Shown piece by piece: positions 17,438-29,200 of a stretch of DNA of 64,000 nt (the stretch's first letter is position 1; every line of letters starts with the position of its first letter). Made by a program: the position numbers and the translations under genes. The stretch is taken from assembly GCA_017471175.1 (NCBI GenBank), contig JAFUVS010000015.1:1-64000 (forward strand). Reading direction: 5' to 3'. The notes beneath the pieces were generated by a model. It was given only the letters and a program-made list of their open reading frames with translations, made no database searches and was not told the DNA's origin. This DNA is from Paludibacteraceae bacterium. Its GTDB lineage: Bacteria; Bacteroidota; Bacteroidia; Bacteroidales; Paludibacteraceae.

Positions 17438-18079
17438 ATGAAAAAGAGTTTTACTATTGTACTGTTACTATGTGTTGTACTGTTCACCGATGTGATATAC
17501 ATATCAGCAGATGAAATTATACATACATCCAAAACAAGTTACAACAAATTTGATGCTGAAGAATTATTACCATACAGTAATTATCTTTCATTGGGGTATT
17601 CATATTCATCTGTTTATCCAGTCAATACGATGTTCCCGATGGCATTAAATGCTCATACGACATTATTCGACGGGTATTTGCTTTTATCGGCAGAAATTGG
17701 CATCAATTTAGATAAAAATGAATACGTGAATAAGGATGAAACTATATATGATCCGTGTTATTATATTATGGTCGGTCCGGGTGTGAATTTTCAATTCTTT
17801 GCATTTGATTGCAGTTTTGGTGCCCTCCGTGGTCATGATATAACAGAGGCTAAGTATTATCAAAATATGGGGCAGAGTTCGTTTAATACCAATTTTTTAG
17901 ACCAAAAATGGTATTTTATGTGTCAACCTGCCGCTTATGGATATATACCGTTGGATATATATGATGAATTTCTTCTTATGCTAAAAGTCGGATATAATAT
18001 TGCTCCGTCTTTTCCGAAAGCCAATGGTCTGACAATAGGTGTCGGATTGAAAATGAATATTGAACTACTAATGGATTAG
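17438..18079 (+). CDS. small outer-membrane beta-barrel-like protein
   Basis: 213 residues with an N-terminal signal peptide (to about residue 25, ISA). The mature part shows alternating strands (YLSLGYSYSSVYPV; LLLSAEIGINL; YYIMVGPGVNFQFFAF; LLMLKVGYNIAP; LTIGVGLKMNIEL) typical of an 8- to 10-strand outer-membrane barrel. It may give the cluster a membrane anchor or pore. No named family identified. Confidence 0.65.
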   Translation: MKKSFTIVLLLCVVLFTDVIYISADEIIHTSKTSYNKFDAEELLPYSNYLSLGYSYSSVYPVNTMFPMALNAHTTLFDGYLLLSAEIGINLDKNEYVNKDETIYDPCYYIMVGPGVNFQFFAFDCSFGALRGHDITEAKYYQNMGQSSFNTNFLDQKWYFMCQPAAYGYIPLDIYDEFLLMLKVGYNIAPSFPKANGLTIGVGLKMNIELLMD

Positions 18080-18082
18080 ACT

Positions 18083-18649
18083 ATGAAAATCAATTATTTT
18101 TTATTAGGTTGTACTGCTCTATTGTTTTTGTCTTGCGGTTCGAGACACTATGCAAAAGGTTCGTTTACTTTACGTTGCGCCGAAGAGTTGCTTGAGTATG
18201 TAACTCCGGAGATGACTTATATAAGTCCCAAAGGCGACACCACGTTTGTACTATTGACAAAAGATAAGTGGAAAAAAAAATACAGTTTCACCGCAGATGG
18301 CAGCCAGACGGAGGATAAAGCGTATCGGGAATATGTTATCGGTTTCAAAGAACGTCTGCGCGCGTTTGAAACCCGAGCAATTGTTAATTATCGCCTTAAA
18401 GACAATGTTGACTTAGCAGATAAAGATATTAATACCTATCATAAGTTATCAGGCTCTTGTAAGATAGTAAATGATGTTTGGAATGATGCCGTTACAATAA
18501 GTCAAAATGTTAATGCAGAGATAAATATTGTCATTGACGATAGCACAAAACAAAATCTTGAGAAGTATCTAAATAATTTGTGTAACAGCCCGGAAATCTA
18601 CGCAATTCGTGTAAATGAAAATGGAGAAATAGATACGACCCACAATTAG
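18083..18649 (+). CDS. putative lipoprotein closing the caspase cluster
   Basis: 188 residues. The signal peptide ends in LLFLSCGS, a good lipobox with the lipid cysteine at about residue 18. The mature part has no recognised domain; it is mixed alpha/beta with a late helix (DDSTKQNLEKYLNNLC). It starts 3 bases after the preceding stop, the tightest join of the cluster. The maf promoter follows 6 bases after the stop, so the cluster ends here. Confidence 0.72.
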   Translation: MKINYFLLGCTALLFLSCGSRHYAKGSFTLRCAEELLEYVTPEMTYISPKGDTTFVLLTKDKWKKKYSFTADGSQTEDKAYREYVIGFKERLRAFETRAIVNYRLKDNVDLADKDINTYHKLSGSCKIVNDVWNDAVTISQNVNAEINIVIDDSTKQNLEKYLNNLCNSPEIYAIRVNENGEIDTTHN

Positions 18650-18655
18650 AAAGAA

Positions 18656-18687
18656 TTTGTTCAGATGCGAGAGAATGCATACTTTTG
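18656..18687 (+). promoter_or_regulatory. Bacteroidota-type promoter of maf
   Basis: TTTG (18656-18659) and TACTTTTG (18680-18687), 20-base spacer, exact match to TTTG / TAnnTTTG. It lies just past the last gene of the AT-rich cluster and about 60 bases before maf, so maf is expressed separately from the cluster. Confidence 0.78.
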
Positions 18688-18748
18688 CGAAATTATTTAT
18701 GATGTTTCCCTTATGGGGAGATGAATAATCAAAAATACAAAAATTGTT

Positions 18749-19360
18749 ATGCATTTGATATTGGGATCGCAAAGTCCTCGACGGCGCGAATTGTTGGGAG
18801 GATTAGACATTCCCTTTAGGAGCATCGTTATTGATGCCGATGAATCGTACCCTACCCTGCTTAACGGAGGGGATATACCTGCCTTTATCTCGCGCGCGAA
18901 GGCTCAAGCATACCTGCGGCAATTAAAAGAAAACGAACTACTTATCACAGCAGACACTATTGTTTGGTTACCTTATCAGTCAAACAATCAATCCGAAACT
19001 TCTTCAGAGGAAATTCGCGGAGTGATGTTAGGTAAGCCTCGCGATGCGGAGGATGCGTGCAGAATGTTAAATTTGTTAAGCGGAAGAACCCACCAAGTGT
19101 ACACGGGCGTTACGTTTGCTCACCGCGATAGTATGGAAACGATTGTAGATAAGACGGATGTAACATTCCGTACGCTCAGCGAAGAGGAAATACGATACTA
19201 TGTTGAGCACTACAAGCCGTTGGATAAGGCAGGCGCATACGGTGTACAAGAATGGATTGGTTACGTAGGCGTAGAACGAATTGAAGGATCATACTTCAAT
19301 GTTATGGGACTACCCGTTGAGCGTGTCTATCAATACCTGGTGAGTAAGGGTATCATTTAA
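18749..19360 (+). CDS. maf: Maf-family nucleoside triphosphate pyrophosphatase
   Basis: 203 residues, normal length. Maf proteins hydrolyse non-canonical or modified nucleoside triphosphates to monophosphates in the cytoplasm. Visible signatures are LILGSQSPRRRELL at residues 3-16, ITADTIVW, LSGRTHQVYTG, and DKAGAYGVQEW, all central to the active site. A 15-residue insertion after ADTIVW (around SNNQSETSSEE) is longer than in many relatives. The gene has its own promoter at 18656-18687. It converges with the minus-strand gene ending at 19371. Confidence 0.94.
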   Translation: MHLILGSQSPRRRELLGGLDIPFRSIVIDADESYPTLLNGGDIPAFISRAKAQAYLRQLKENELLITADTIVWLPYQSNNQSETSSEEIRGVMLGKPRDAEDACRMLNLLSGRTHQVYTGVTFAHRDSMETIVDKTDVTFRTLSEEEIRYYVEHYKPLDKAGAYGVQEWIGYVGVERIEGSYFNVMGLPVERVYQYLVSKGII

Positions 19361-19370
19361 TATTCTCTAT

Positions 19371-19847
19371 TTAATCAAAGAACTGCTGCTCGTCATCGCC
19401 GAGTACAATGAGGCTGAAGATGAGGGTGCGGCGAAGCGGTTTTTGTGCGCGCCCCATTACAATCATATGCTTACGTATTTGGGAGTAGTGTTTGAGGGCT
19501 AACAACGCCTCGTTGTGTTCGTTCTCCAACATATCCAACAAGTCTTCCTGAATGGTTTGCGACTGACGGACAAGGTCGTCAAACGTAGCTGCGATAAAGA
19601 TTACGGCTGCCATTGATTTGGCACGAACCACCAGTGCATTTTCGTGATTAGCTCCCATAATAAGAAGTCGAAAGACGGGTTCGCGAAAGCCGTTCATCAA
19701 TAGATTTTGTATAAGCCCCATTACCGCCTGCTGTGCATCTTGCGGGTTGTTGGTATCCATCAGCATCACTCCCAAATCGGCACGATCATCCTCTGACGGG
19801 TTGGTCAGATTGGCATACCACAGATATATTTGATTATCGCTATCCAT
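19371..19847 (-). CDS. conserved hypothetical protein
   Basis: 158 residues if started at ATG 19847, 11 bases after the stop of the upstream lipoprotein gene; an alternative start at 19883 would overlap that gene by 25 bases and adds 12 residues. No signal peptide and no membrane segment, so probably cytoplasmic. It is mainly helical (DAQQAVMGLIQNLLMNGF; ALLALKHYSQIRKHMIVMG). I do not recognise the family. Confidence 0.65.
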   Translation of the reverse strand: MDSDNQIYLWYANLTNPSEDDRADLGVMLMDTNNPQDAQQAVMGLIQNLLMNGFREPVFRLLIMGANHENALVVRAKSMAAVIFIAATFDDLVRQSQTIQEDLLDMLENEHNEALLALKHYSQIRKHMIVMGRAQKPLRRTLIFSLIVLGDDEQQFFD

Positions 19848-19858
19848 AATGAAATAAG

Positions 19859-20206
19859 CTATTCGGAAACGAGAATAAGACACGAATCAGTGCGATTCGG
19901 TAAATTATCTTGATCGTAAGACCGTGTTGCCGTTACGATGGTGGTGCCACTCTGAAGAGCTGTTACCACACCTCTAAAATCAACGGTGGCTACTGTATCG
20001 TATCGGCTTTGCCATTCAACACGGGATATTCCATACGAGAGACTTAACTTATGGGTTTCACCGATATGCATTGTTACGGTGTCTTCGGTGAGCGAGAGTA
20101 CGGGACTATCCACTGTTCCCATATTGGTCATATCTTTCTTGCAAGACGTAAAGCATACGCCACTTATAGCAGCAAGGGCTATACATAGAAAATTATTTGC
20201 TTTCAT
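19859..20206 (-). CDS. small lipoprotein with a BIG2-like domain
   Basis: 115 residues. Signal peptide with lipobox FTSC (lipid cysteine at about residue 22). The mature part is one bacterial Ig-like (BIG2) module: VTMHIGETHKLSL, then VEWQSRYDTVATVDFRGVVTAL with the usual W...A.V...G.V pattern, then GTTIVTATRS. Such modules are common in surface-exposed Bacteroidales proteins. It lies 61 bases downstream of the giant repeat gene on the same strand, separated by a strong hairpin. Confidence 0.8.
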   Translation of the reverse strand: MKANNFLCIALAAISGVCFTSCKKDMTNMGTVDSPVLSLTEDTVTMHIGETHKLSLSYGISRVEWQSRYDTVATVDFRGVVTALQSGTTIVTATRSYDQDNLPNRTDSCLILVSE

Positions 20207-20228
20207 TGTTTTCCTGTAGTTTAAGGAT

Positions 20229-20260
20229 ACCCTCCACCCTCTTCATAGAGGATGGAGGGT
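20229..20260 (-). terminator. strong hairpin between the giant gene and the lipoprotein gene
   Basis: ACCCTCCACCCTCT (20229-20242) pairs with AGAGGATGGAGGGT (20247-20260), one mismatch or bulge. There is no T-tract on the minus strand, so it could be an RNA-processing or stability hairpin instead of a true terminator. Confidence 0.5.
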
Positions 20261-20267
20261 TACGTTA

Positions 20268-23200
20268 TTATTGCACAAAGAGTAGTTTACCCGAAGTAAC
20301 TTTCCGCTTATTTCCTTCAAAGATGGTATAGAAGTAGAGTGTCTGCGGGTCAAGCGTTATGATAGTACACTGCGACAGATCGGTAACATCGTTGAAATAG
20401 TCATTGCCGTTCGCGTCCTTAGAAACGATAGCATAACGCGGATCCATTGCCTGCAACTCGCGGTAGAAGAGCAAATGACCATCTGCTGAATAAACGGCTA
20501 TCTGCGCATTCTTACGAATACAAGCGATGGCTAATTGCGATGAACCTGGGATGTACTTAATCAGTATATCACCCTGCTCAACGCGTGCGGTCTGGTCAAT
20601 AGGCGACTCAATAAACTCAACGGTATAAGTATTATTGTCCGTCGGATTGAAGATGCTTGCATATTGTGATACGCAGGTGATGATACGCTTATCGCCATCG
20701 GGTAAGATAGATACTTGCGCGGCAGTGTCATTAGTAACTACACTCACGCCGGGGATTCTGCCCTTGACAGGGATCTGATAGTAGTGTACATCGGGGTCGA
20801 AATCAGGCATCGGTTCATCGTCCAAAAGGATGGCAATGACTGTGCTGTCGTGGCTGAGGTTGATACGTTGAACGAGATCGTAGTGCGCATTGGTAGTATC
20901 GCCGGGGACGGTACTGTAAAGGGTAACACGAATGACGCGCTCAATGAGTCTGCCGTCTTGCGGATGGAGTTGGTCGTTCTGCTCAATGGCGGCTTGCACT
21001 CTCGGATCGGACGCTACGTAACGCACATCGGCTGTAGTAAAGAAGTCACTTTCGGTAGCATCCAACGCATACGGAGTCATCTGATATACGAGCGTATCTG
21101 CACTGAAATCGTGGTCAAATCCGTTGGCACGATTGACAGGCAATTCTCTTACGAGCAACGAATCCATCCGAACAGAAACGGGCAAGGTATCCATCGCATT
21201 TCTAACAAACGCAAACAGGATGCTATACGTCAAACGCGTGTCTTCATCCGGCGCAATGACTTCGCACGAAAGTGTGGTATAACGTTTGCCGTCAATCTCC
21301 GCCGTTTCTTCATGCTCGTTGAGTTGCTGCTCGGAGTCAGAAGGTATCCATTCCACAGCAGGCATCGGCTCATCGTCAAACAAATGAATTTCATAACTGA
21401 ACAGGTCTGGCATAAACTCTCCGAACGACTCGCCGTTCAAACGAATGTCTGCCAACTGCGCGTTAGGCGACTTGCCATAGTAGAACCGTATGGTATAGTC
21501 CTCTGCGTGAATGCCGTTTTCTGCCATAACGTGAATGACCATAATCGAATCGCCTTTCTGCGTATAGGTTACGTTCTGCGTATTGAGTTTCTTGTCAACA
21601 GTAACGTTCGGCATTTCGTGCTGATTACTACCGCTATAAGGAACATTGTACGAATAGTTATAGACATCCTTGTCGAATCCATCGAGCGAATCACCTTTCA
21701 CGTAAATCATATCCAATTGCGATTCGCCGGAGAGAGCTACAGGGAAGTGAATCGTGTAGATACGGCTTGACTGATTCTGCGCGGTAACGGTGATGATGAT
21801 TTTCTTCCCGAGCAGTTTCATACCTTTGATTTGGTCATCAAGTGTATCGAGGCGAACTGTTTGGAATTTATCCGCCGTTTCGTATTCTACTTTGGGTAGC
21901 GGCGAAGTGGCAGACGGTACGGTATAGAAATACTCCGTCTTATCGTATGCAAAGTCACTCAACGGGCGGTTGTCCACAATGATGCTTTCCAATTGCGTAT
22001 TGTCGCTCAGACGAATTTCGTAATTGACGGTATAGACACTTTGTCGTCCGCTTTGCGCCGTTACGATGACCTGTTCGCTCTTACGGGTTGCTGTTTCAGA
22101 AAGTACTGTCTTTGTGACGGTTTGCGAGTTATCACCCTTATCCCAAGTCAGATTGGGGAAGGCGGTTGTGCCTGCTTCCAAGCTGATTGTATAACTATGT
22201 ACTGAAGGCGTGAATACTAACGTCTGCTCACCTTGTTCGTAGGTCAGACGCTCGCCGTCCAAGTACAACATCTTCAGATCCACATTGTCATTCACGGTGA
22301 AGGAGAAGACGATGGTATAAGCGGTTTGCGTTACGCCGTCTTCAGCCGTTACGAGAATGGTCGATCGCATCGTGGCAGCAATGGGTTGCGTGGTTTGAAC
22401 ATTCTGTCCGGCTTTGAAGGAGGGCAGCACATCCGGCAAGCGGGTTACACCCTCTCCCAAAACTACAGAGTAGAAGAATATATTGGCATCAAAGCCCTCC
22501 AACTCTGCACCGTCAAGGTAAATCATATTGAGCGTTACGTCTGAAGACAGATTCTTGACGAAATGAACGGTATATACACGCGTTTTACCATTTTGTGCGG
22601 CTACGGTAATCGTTACTTTCTCGCCGAGCGTTTTCATACCCGATATTTGGTCTTGGAGTGTATCCTGACGAATAACCTGGTACTTGTCGCCTGCTTCATA
22701 TTCCACCTTGGGCAACTCGGTTTCGTCTGCCGTAACGGCATAGAAGTACTCCGTCTGATCGGCTTGGAAGTCTGCCAACGGGCGGTTGTCTATAAGGATG
22801 TTTTGGAGCGCGGTGTTGTCGGAGAGTTGTATTTCGTAGTTGACCGTGTAGATACCTTGTCTGCCTGTAGCAGCGGTAACGATGAGTTGTTCGCTCTTCA
22901 GATTACCGGCTTCGGTCAAAACTGTGGTTGTTACTTTCTGCGACTTGTCAGCCAAATCCCACGTCAGATCCGGGAAGTGTTCCGTACCGACAGGCAGGGT
23001 GATGGTATAGATATGTACGGCAGGCGTGAATTGCAGTGTTTCGTTGTTGCGTACATACGTGAGCGTATCGCCATCGAGGAACAGCATCTTCAGTTCAGTG
23101 TTATCGTTCAGAGTGAGTGTGAAATCAATGGTGTAGGTCTGCGTCTGTCCGTTTTCAGCGGTAACTACGATGGTGGCGCGCAAAGTCTTGTCGGTGGCTT

Positions 23201-26200
23201 GGGTCGTCTCAACGGTCTGCGTACTCTTGCTGAGCGGCATCACATCAGGCAGACGCGAAACGCCTTCCTCCAAGACTACCGAATAGTAGAACGTAGTCGG
23301 AGCAAAGCCTTCCATTTCTTCGCCTCCAAGATAAATCATATCTAACGTTACGTCGGACGAGAGGTTCTGTGAGAAGTGAACGGTATAGACGTTGCTTTGT
23401 CCGCTCTGCGCAGTTACTGCCAGTGTTACTTTCTCGCCGATGGTACCTACAATAGGATCTTCCACGGTATCGCGACGAATAACTTGGTAACCATCACCCG
23501 CTACATATTCAACCTTGGGCAGTTCGGTCTGTCCTTTAGGTAAGGTATAGAAATACTCGTTCTGCGCGGCAGAGAAATCAGAAAGCGGCTTATTGTCCAC
23601 AATAATCATATCCAAAAGGGCATTATCGGAGAGCGTTATGCTGTAATTAACGGTATAACTACTCTGACGACCGTTTGCAGCAGTAACAATAACCTGTTCG
23701 GTCTTACTTGTAGCACTCTCTGAAAGAACGGTCTTCTCGGCTTTCTGCGACATATCACCTAAATCCCACGTAAGGTCGGGGAAGTCTTTCGTGCCGATCG
23801 GCAAGGTAATGGTATAGATATGTACATCGGGCGCAAAGGTCATCGTTTGGTCATCCTGCGTGTAGGTGAGTTGTTCGCCATCGAGGTAGAGCATCTTAAG
23901 GTCTGCATTGTCGCTGAGCGTAAAGGTGAAGTCGATGGTATAGGTCTGTGTCTGTCCGTTCTCGGCTGTAACGAGGATGGTAGCACGCATCGTCTTGTCA
24001 GTAGCTTGGGTAGTCTCCACGGTCTGCATACTCTTGCTGAGCGGCATCACATCGGGCAGACGCGTAATACCTTCCGCCAATACCACAGAGTAGTAGAAAG
24101 TAGCAGGCACGAAATCCGGCAACTCTTCGCCGTCAAGGTAAATCATATCCAGCGTTACATCGGACGAGAGATTAAGCGGGAAGTGGATAGTATAGACGCG
24201 GTTCTGTCGGTTTTGAGCGGTAACGGTAATCACAACTTTCTTACCAAATGTACCTGCAATCACGTCTTCTACAATATCCGTTTCTACGGTTTGGTACTTG
24301 TCCGCCGCTTCGTACTCCACTTTGGGCAGGTCGGTATTGGCTGACGAAACGGGATAGAAGTACTCGGTCTGCTCTGCCATAAAGTCAGCCAACGGGCGGT
24401 TGTCGATAATGATGCTTTGTAGCAAAGTATTGTCAGACAACTGAATCTCGAAGTTGACCGTATAACTGCTTTGGCTACCGTTGGCGGCTGTAACAGTCAG
24501 TTGTTCGCTCTTGCGGTATTCACTTTCGGTCAGGACGGTCTTCGTTACGGTCTGCTGCTTGTCGTCCTTTTCCCACGTCAGTTCAGGGAACAGTTCCGTG
24601 CCGACCGGCAGAGTGACGGTATAGACGTGTACCGCAGGCGAGAAGGTGAGAGTCTGATCGTCTTGTACATAAGTCAGTTCTTCGCCATCAAGGTAGAGCA
24701 TCTTGAGGTCGGTGTTGTCGCTCAAAGTGCGTGTGAAGTCGATGGTGTAAAGCCGTGAGGTTGTACCGTCTTGCGCCGTAACGAGGATGGTAGCCCGCAT
24801 AGTCTTGTCAGTGGCTTGCGTGGTAACAACCGTTTGGGTCGCCTTGCTCAGAGCAAGCACATCAGGTAATGTTGTTACATCCGCCGACAAAGTTACCGAA
24901 TAGTTGAGCGTTTTCGGAGTAAATCCTTGCAATTCTTCGCCATTGATGTAAATCATATCCGGTTCGGCATCGGATGAGAGGATGCGTTGGAAGTCAAGGG
25001 TATAAACGCGCTTGGAGATGCCGTCCCGAGCAGTAACGGTAATCAGCACTTGGTCAGCCGCGTAGGTAACCACCGCTGTTTGTCCCTCTTCTTTGAGTTG
25101 CGTGGCAACTTGCGGCAAGGCGGTCATATCGGCAGGCAGGTTGATGCGGTACATCGTATTGCTTAAATCAAAGGTCAGTCCCGGATTGAGTTCCGTCTCG
25201 AACTTATCCATCGTAACGCCGTTAAGCAAGATGTTGCTCAATTCAGTATTGCCGGATACAGTCTTCAAGAAGATGTCCACTTGGTAGTCGTTCATTGTAA
25301 CGCCGTCTTGTGCCACCACGTGAAGCGTGTATTCGGTTCGATCTGCATATTCCTTATCGGTAAGGGTTACAGTTTGGAAATTATCTTCCGATGCCCATTC
25401 GATAGCACACTTGCTGACGGGTGCTTGGGCGGAATAGTAGAAACGCTGTGAGGCAAATCGATCAACGGGCGTTCCGTTTACCACAATACCTGTCAGGTAC
25501 GCATTATGACTGGGTTCAGCCTGGATGAGCAGTTCGTAGGTTGTTTTCTCGCCGTTCTCTGCCGTAACATGGATGAAGGTGGATTTTCCTAACGAAGCCG
25601 TCTGCATCTCCACTTGCTGTTGCTGCTGCTTGCGGTCGTAGGTGATGACAGGTAGTAGCGGTTCAGCAGTCTTGGCAGCCGGAGTCGGAAGCGATATTAT
25701 ATAATAGGTAGAATCGGAACGGAATCCTTCTACTGCCGTGCCGTCCGCATAGATCATTGCCAACTGCGATTCGCTACTCAATTCAGGAACAACGGTCAGT
25801 GTATAGGTAGAAGTCGAAACGCCGTCTTCTGCCGTCACGGTGATAGTATAAACGCCGTCATTTTCGTCTATATCCAATGTCTGTACATCTTCCATCTTCT
25901 TGACAGTCAATATCACAGCCTCATCGGTAGCGAGCGTATAGTCCGTTACATCGGGGTTGAAGCCGTCCAACGATTGGTCACCAACCAAGATGTCTTTGAT
26001 ACGGCTTTCAGATGAATAGTCGGTCGGATAGATGATTTGATAGGTATGTTTCACCTCCATCGGCGAACCGAAGAGGTGGAAGGTCATACCCGTTTCTTGT
26101 TGAATAAAGACGAGCGAGTCACGGTTGTCCGTCTGATGGTAAAGCACGGTAACAGGCGTTTCAGCGGGATGATATTCATATATATCAGGGCTGAATCCCG

Positions 26201-29200
26201 CTAACGGCTGATTGTCAAGGCTGATGTCGCTCAACTGCGCTGTGGTGATATGCTCTACAGGAATCAGCGTAATATGGTATGCCTCTTCTGTTCCGTCTTC
26301 AGCCTTGACAGCGATGATGCCATTGGCGGCAGTAATGGTTTGCCACGTATGACCTTTGACGAAGAAGAAGTCAGGCATCGTATCTGCTACGAGTGTGTAG
26401 TCACGTACAGCGGGGTCGAAATCAGGAACAATAGTGCCTTTGGATGCAGTGATAGCCTTAAGCGTAGTATTGCTGTCCAAAGCCCACTGTATATGTACCG
26501 TATAGGTCTTTGTCTCACCATACTCCGGCGTAACGGTCAGAATCAGTCTGTCATCCATAGCAGTCGTAGCGAGTGTGGCGCGCGAACTGGTGGTGTGCGC
26601 ATCCACATCGGGCAGCACATCGGAGGGGGTCAAACGGATAATATAGTCGTCTTTATCGGGATCGAAACCTTCAATGAGTTTGCCGCCAATGAGGATGTCT
26701 GCCAATGTGTTGACGGTAGCGAGCGGACGACGCACTTCCAATGTATAGTCCGTATAGTCTGTTCCGTTCTCAGCGAAGTTGCGGATAGCGGCTTTGCGAA
26801 TACCGTATTCGCCATCGTTCTTCTCTTCTTCCCACGTTACGGTTTGTGCTTGGTCAGCCACTTCGCCGGTGAAGGTGAGTTGCGGGATCTCAATGGCTTC
26901 GGGGTCGCGGAGCGTTACCGAGAAGGCGTTGCCTGATATCGAAGCGGACAAACCGTTGACGGTCAGACCGGTCAGCGTATGGTTGTACTCAAAACGCAGG
27001 TAATCCACGTACATATCCGCCTTGGAAGAGGTAGAAGCCACCCCGTTGGAGCCGGCAACCTGGTAGTAGGAGTTGAGTAGGATGTTAAGTAACGAGGGAT
27101 CTCCTACAGCGTTGTTTGCCTCGGAGAGGTCATAGGTACGTTCCTGCCAATCATAGGTTGCCTCTTCTTTCCACTCAAGCGTCTTAACACCCTTCGAACC
27201 GGTGAGGATGTATTGAACTTGATTGCTTTCGTTGACCTTAGTCTGACTGCTTCGAATCTTCATCACATCCGGGCTGTTGTGGAACGATATACCGCCAGAT
27301 ACGGCAAACGAACTGGCACCGGCAACACCCCAGTTACCCGTTACGTTACCAAGGGTGATAAAGCCCGGTATATTACCGCCGCCGGATGCCGAATAGCGTG
27401 TTGAGAGATGTACGTTACCATCACTCTCCGTAACCAACTCGTCCGGTGTAAAGGTCAGAACCCAACCTACTGAATGTTTGCCCAGCACGTCGGCGATGGT
27501 ATTCCATCCGGTAGGTTTGTTGGCGGAGGTCAGCGTGGCGCAAGGCGACCAGTCGGTGAACTCGCTGTTGGGTACGACATCGTTTACGTAGTAGAACCAC
27601 AGATTGTAGGTATTCACACGCTCGCCGTAGGTGATGGTAGCCTGCCAGTGTTTGGGCGAAGGCACATACGATATGGACGCACCTTCATTGAGCGTATAAG
27701 TGATGTTGGGTGCACCCGTTACATTTACTATATAAGAGAAACGTTCAGGGTCGAAACCGTCAATACTAATGCCGTTCACTTTAATGTCGGTCAATACGGC
27801 AGGGTCTTTCGGATCCACCTTCGGCGCAATCGTATAGACCTCGTCCGCTACACCCGCTACGTTCGACTGAACGGTAACGCGCGTTACATCTAATATACCG
27901 CCACTTTCGATAAAGACGGTTTGTGTACCGTAGGACTTCTTGTATTCAACGGTCATCGAACGGCTACCGAAGGGCAGATTGGCTGTGAAGTTGCGGCGGG
28001 TCTTGTCGAACACTTCATTAACTTTACCCAAGAGCGTATCGTTAGTTTCCACGATGCGTAAGAGGGTGAGCAGGTTCTCTTCAGTCGGATCTTTGACGGT
28101 GAACTTAAGATTATAAGTACGCTTGTCACCGTTCTCAGCGGTGACGATGATTTCAGATGTCTGGTTCAGACCGCGAATGATTTGCTGAACGGACTGTTCA
28201 CGGAGTGCCTTTTGGTACTTCACGGCAGGTACAGTATCGAAGCCGTATGGCAGGAACACTTCATAGTCGGTTACCTCGGCTTGGAACGCAGGTTCGATTT
28301 GCAAATCGGGGTTGTATGGCAGCGACAGGTCAAGCAAATCCATATTATCGGACTTGACCACGGGGAACGTAACGGTGTATTCGGCAGTAGCCGTACCATC
28401 GGGTGCCTGCACGTTGATGACCGTAGTACCATTGACACTGCTGCGTTCGGTAGTGATGGTTTGCGTAGGAAGCAGACCAAACGGCTGGATAGAAGGAACG
28501 ACCTCCGTGCGCCACGGCAATTCGTATGTGTAGTGATGAACGGCAGGATCAAAGCCTTCTATGGATACGCCGTCAATTTGTATGTCTTTGAGCTGGACGT
28601 TATTGGAGCGTATGAGGATGTAATGTATAGTATAAGTGTTTTGCGAACCATCGGCGGCACGGACAAGGATACGTTGCTCTTCCGGACTGACCGTCGTAAT
28701 CATCGTTGTCTGACCGGGGCGCGTCTCAATGGTTATCTCGGGCAAAGCAATTCCTTCCTCATAGGAGACATAATAGTCAGTTATATCCTCATCGTAAACG
28801 AAATCGGTGTTGCCACTAAGGATGATATTCTTCAGCCGGGCATCGCTATCAGCGGGTATGTCAAAGAGAACGGTATAGGTATTGGTGGAAGAGCCGTCCT
28901 CGGCAATGACGATGAGTTGTACGGTAGCATCTCCTGTCTTGCCGGTATGAACGGTTTGGTGTGCCTCATTCTTAACGTAGGTAACTTCGGGGATAGCACT
29001 GCCGACTTCCTTCGTAACCGTATAAGAATAGACATTCGGCGAGAAGCTGCCAAGAGCCACACCGTCAAGCAGGATAGACTTGAGGGTGCAGTCCGAAGAA
29101 ACGGTACGCGTGAAGGTGAGGTCGTATCTGCCTGTCAGATTGCCGCTCTGAACGAAAAGCGTAACCGTATTGTCTTTCGTAAGAATCTGCACCGTCTGTC

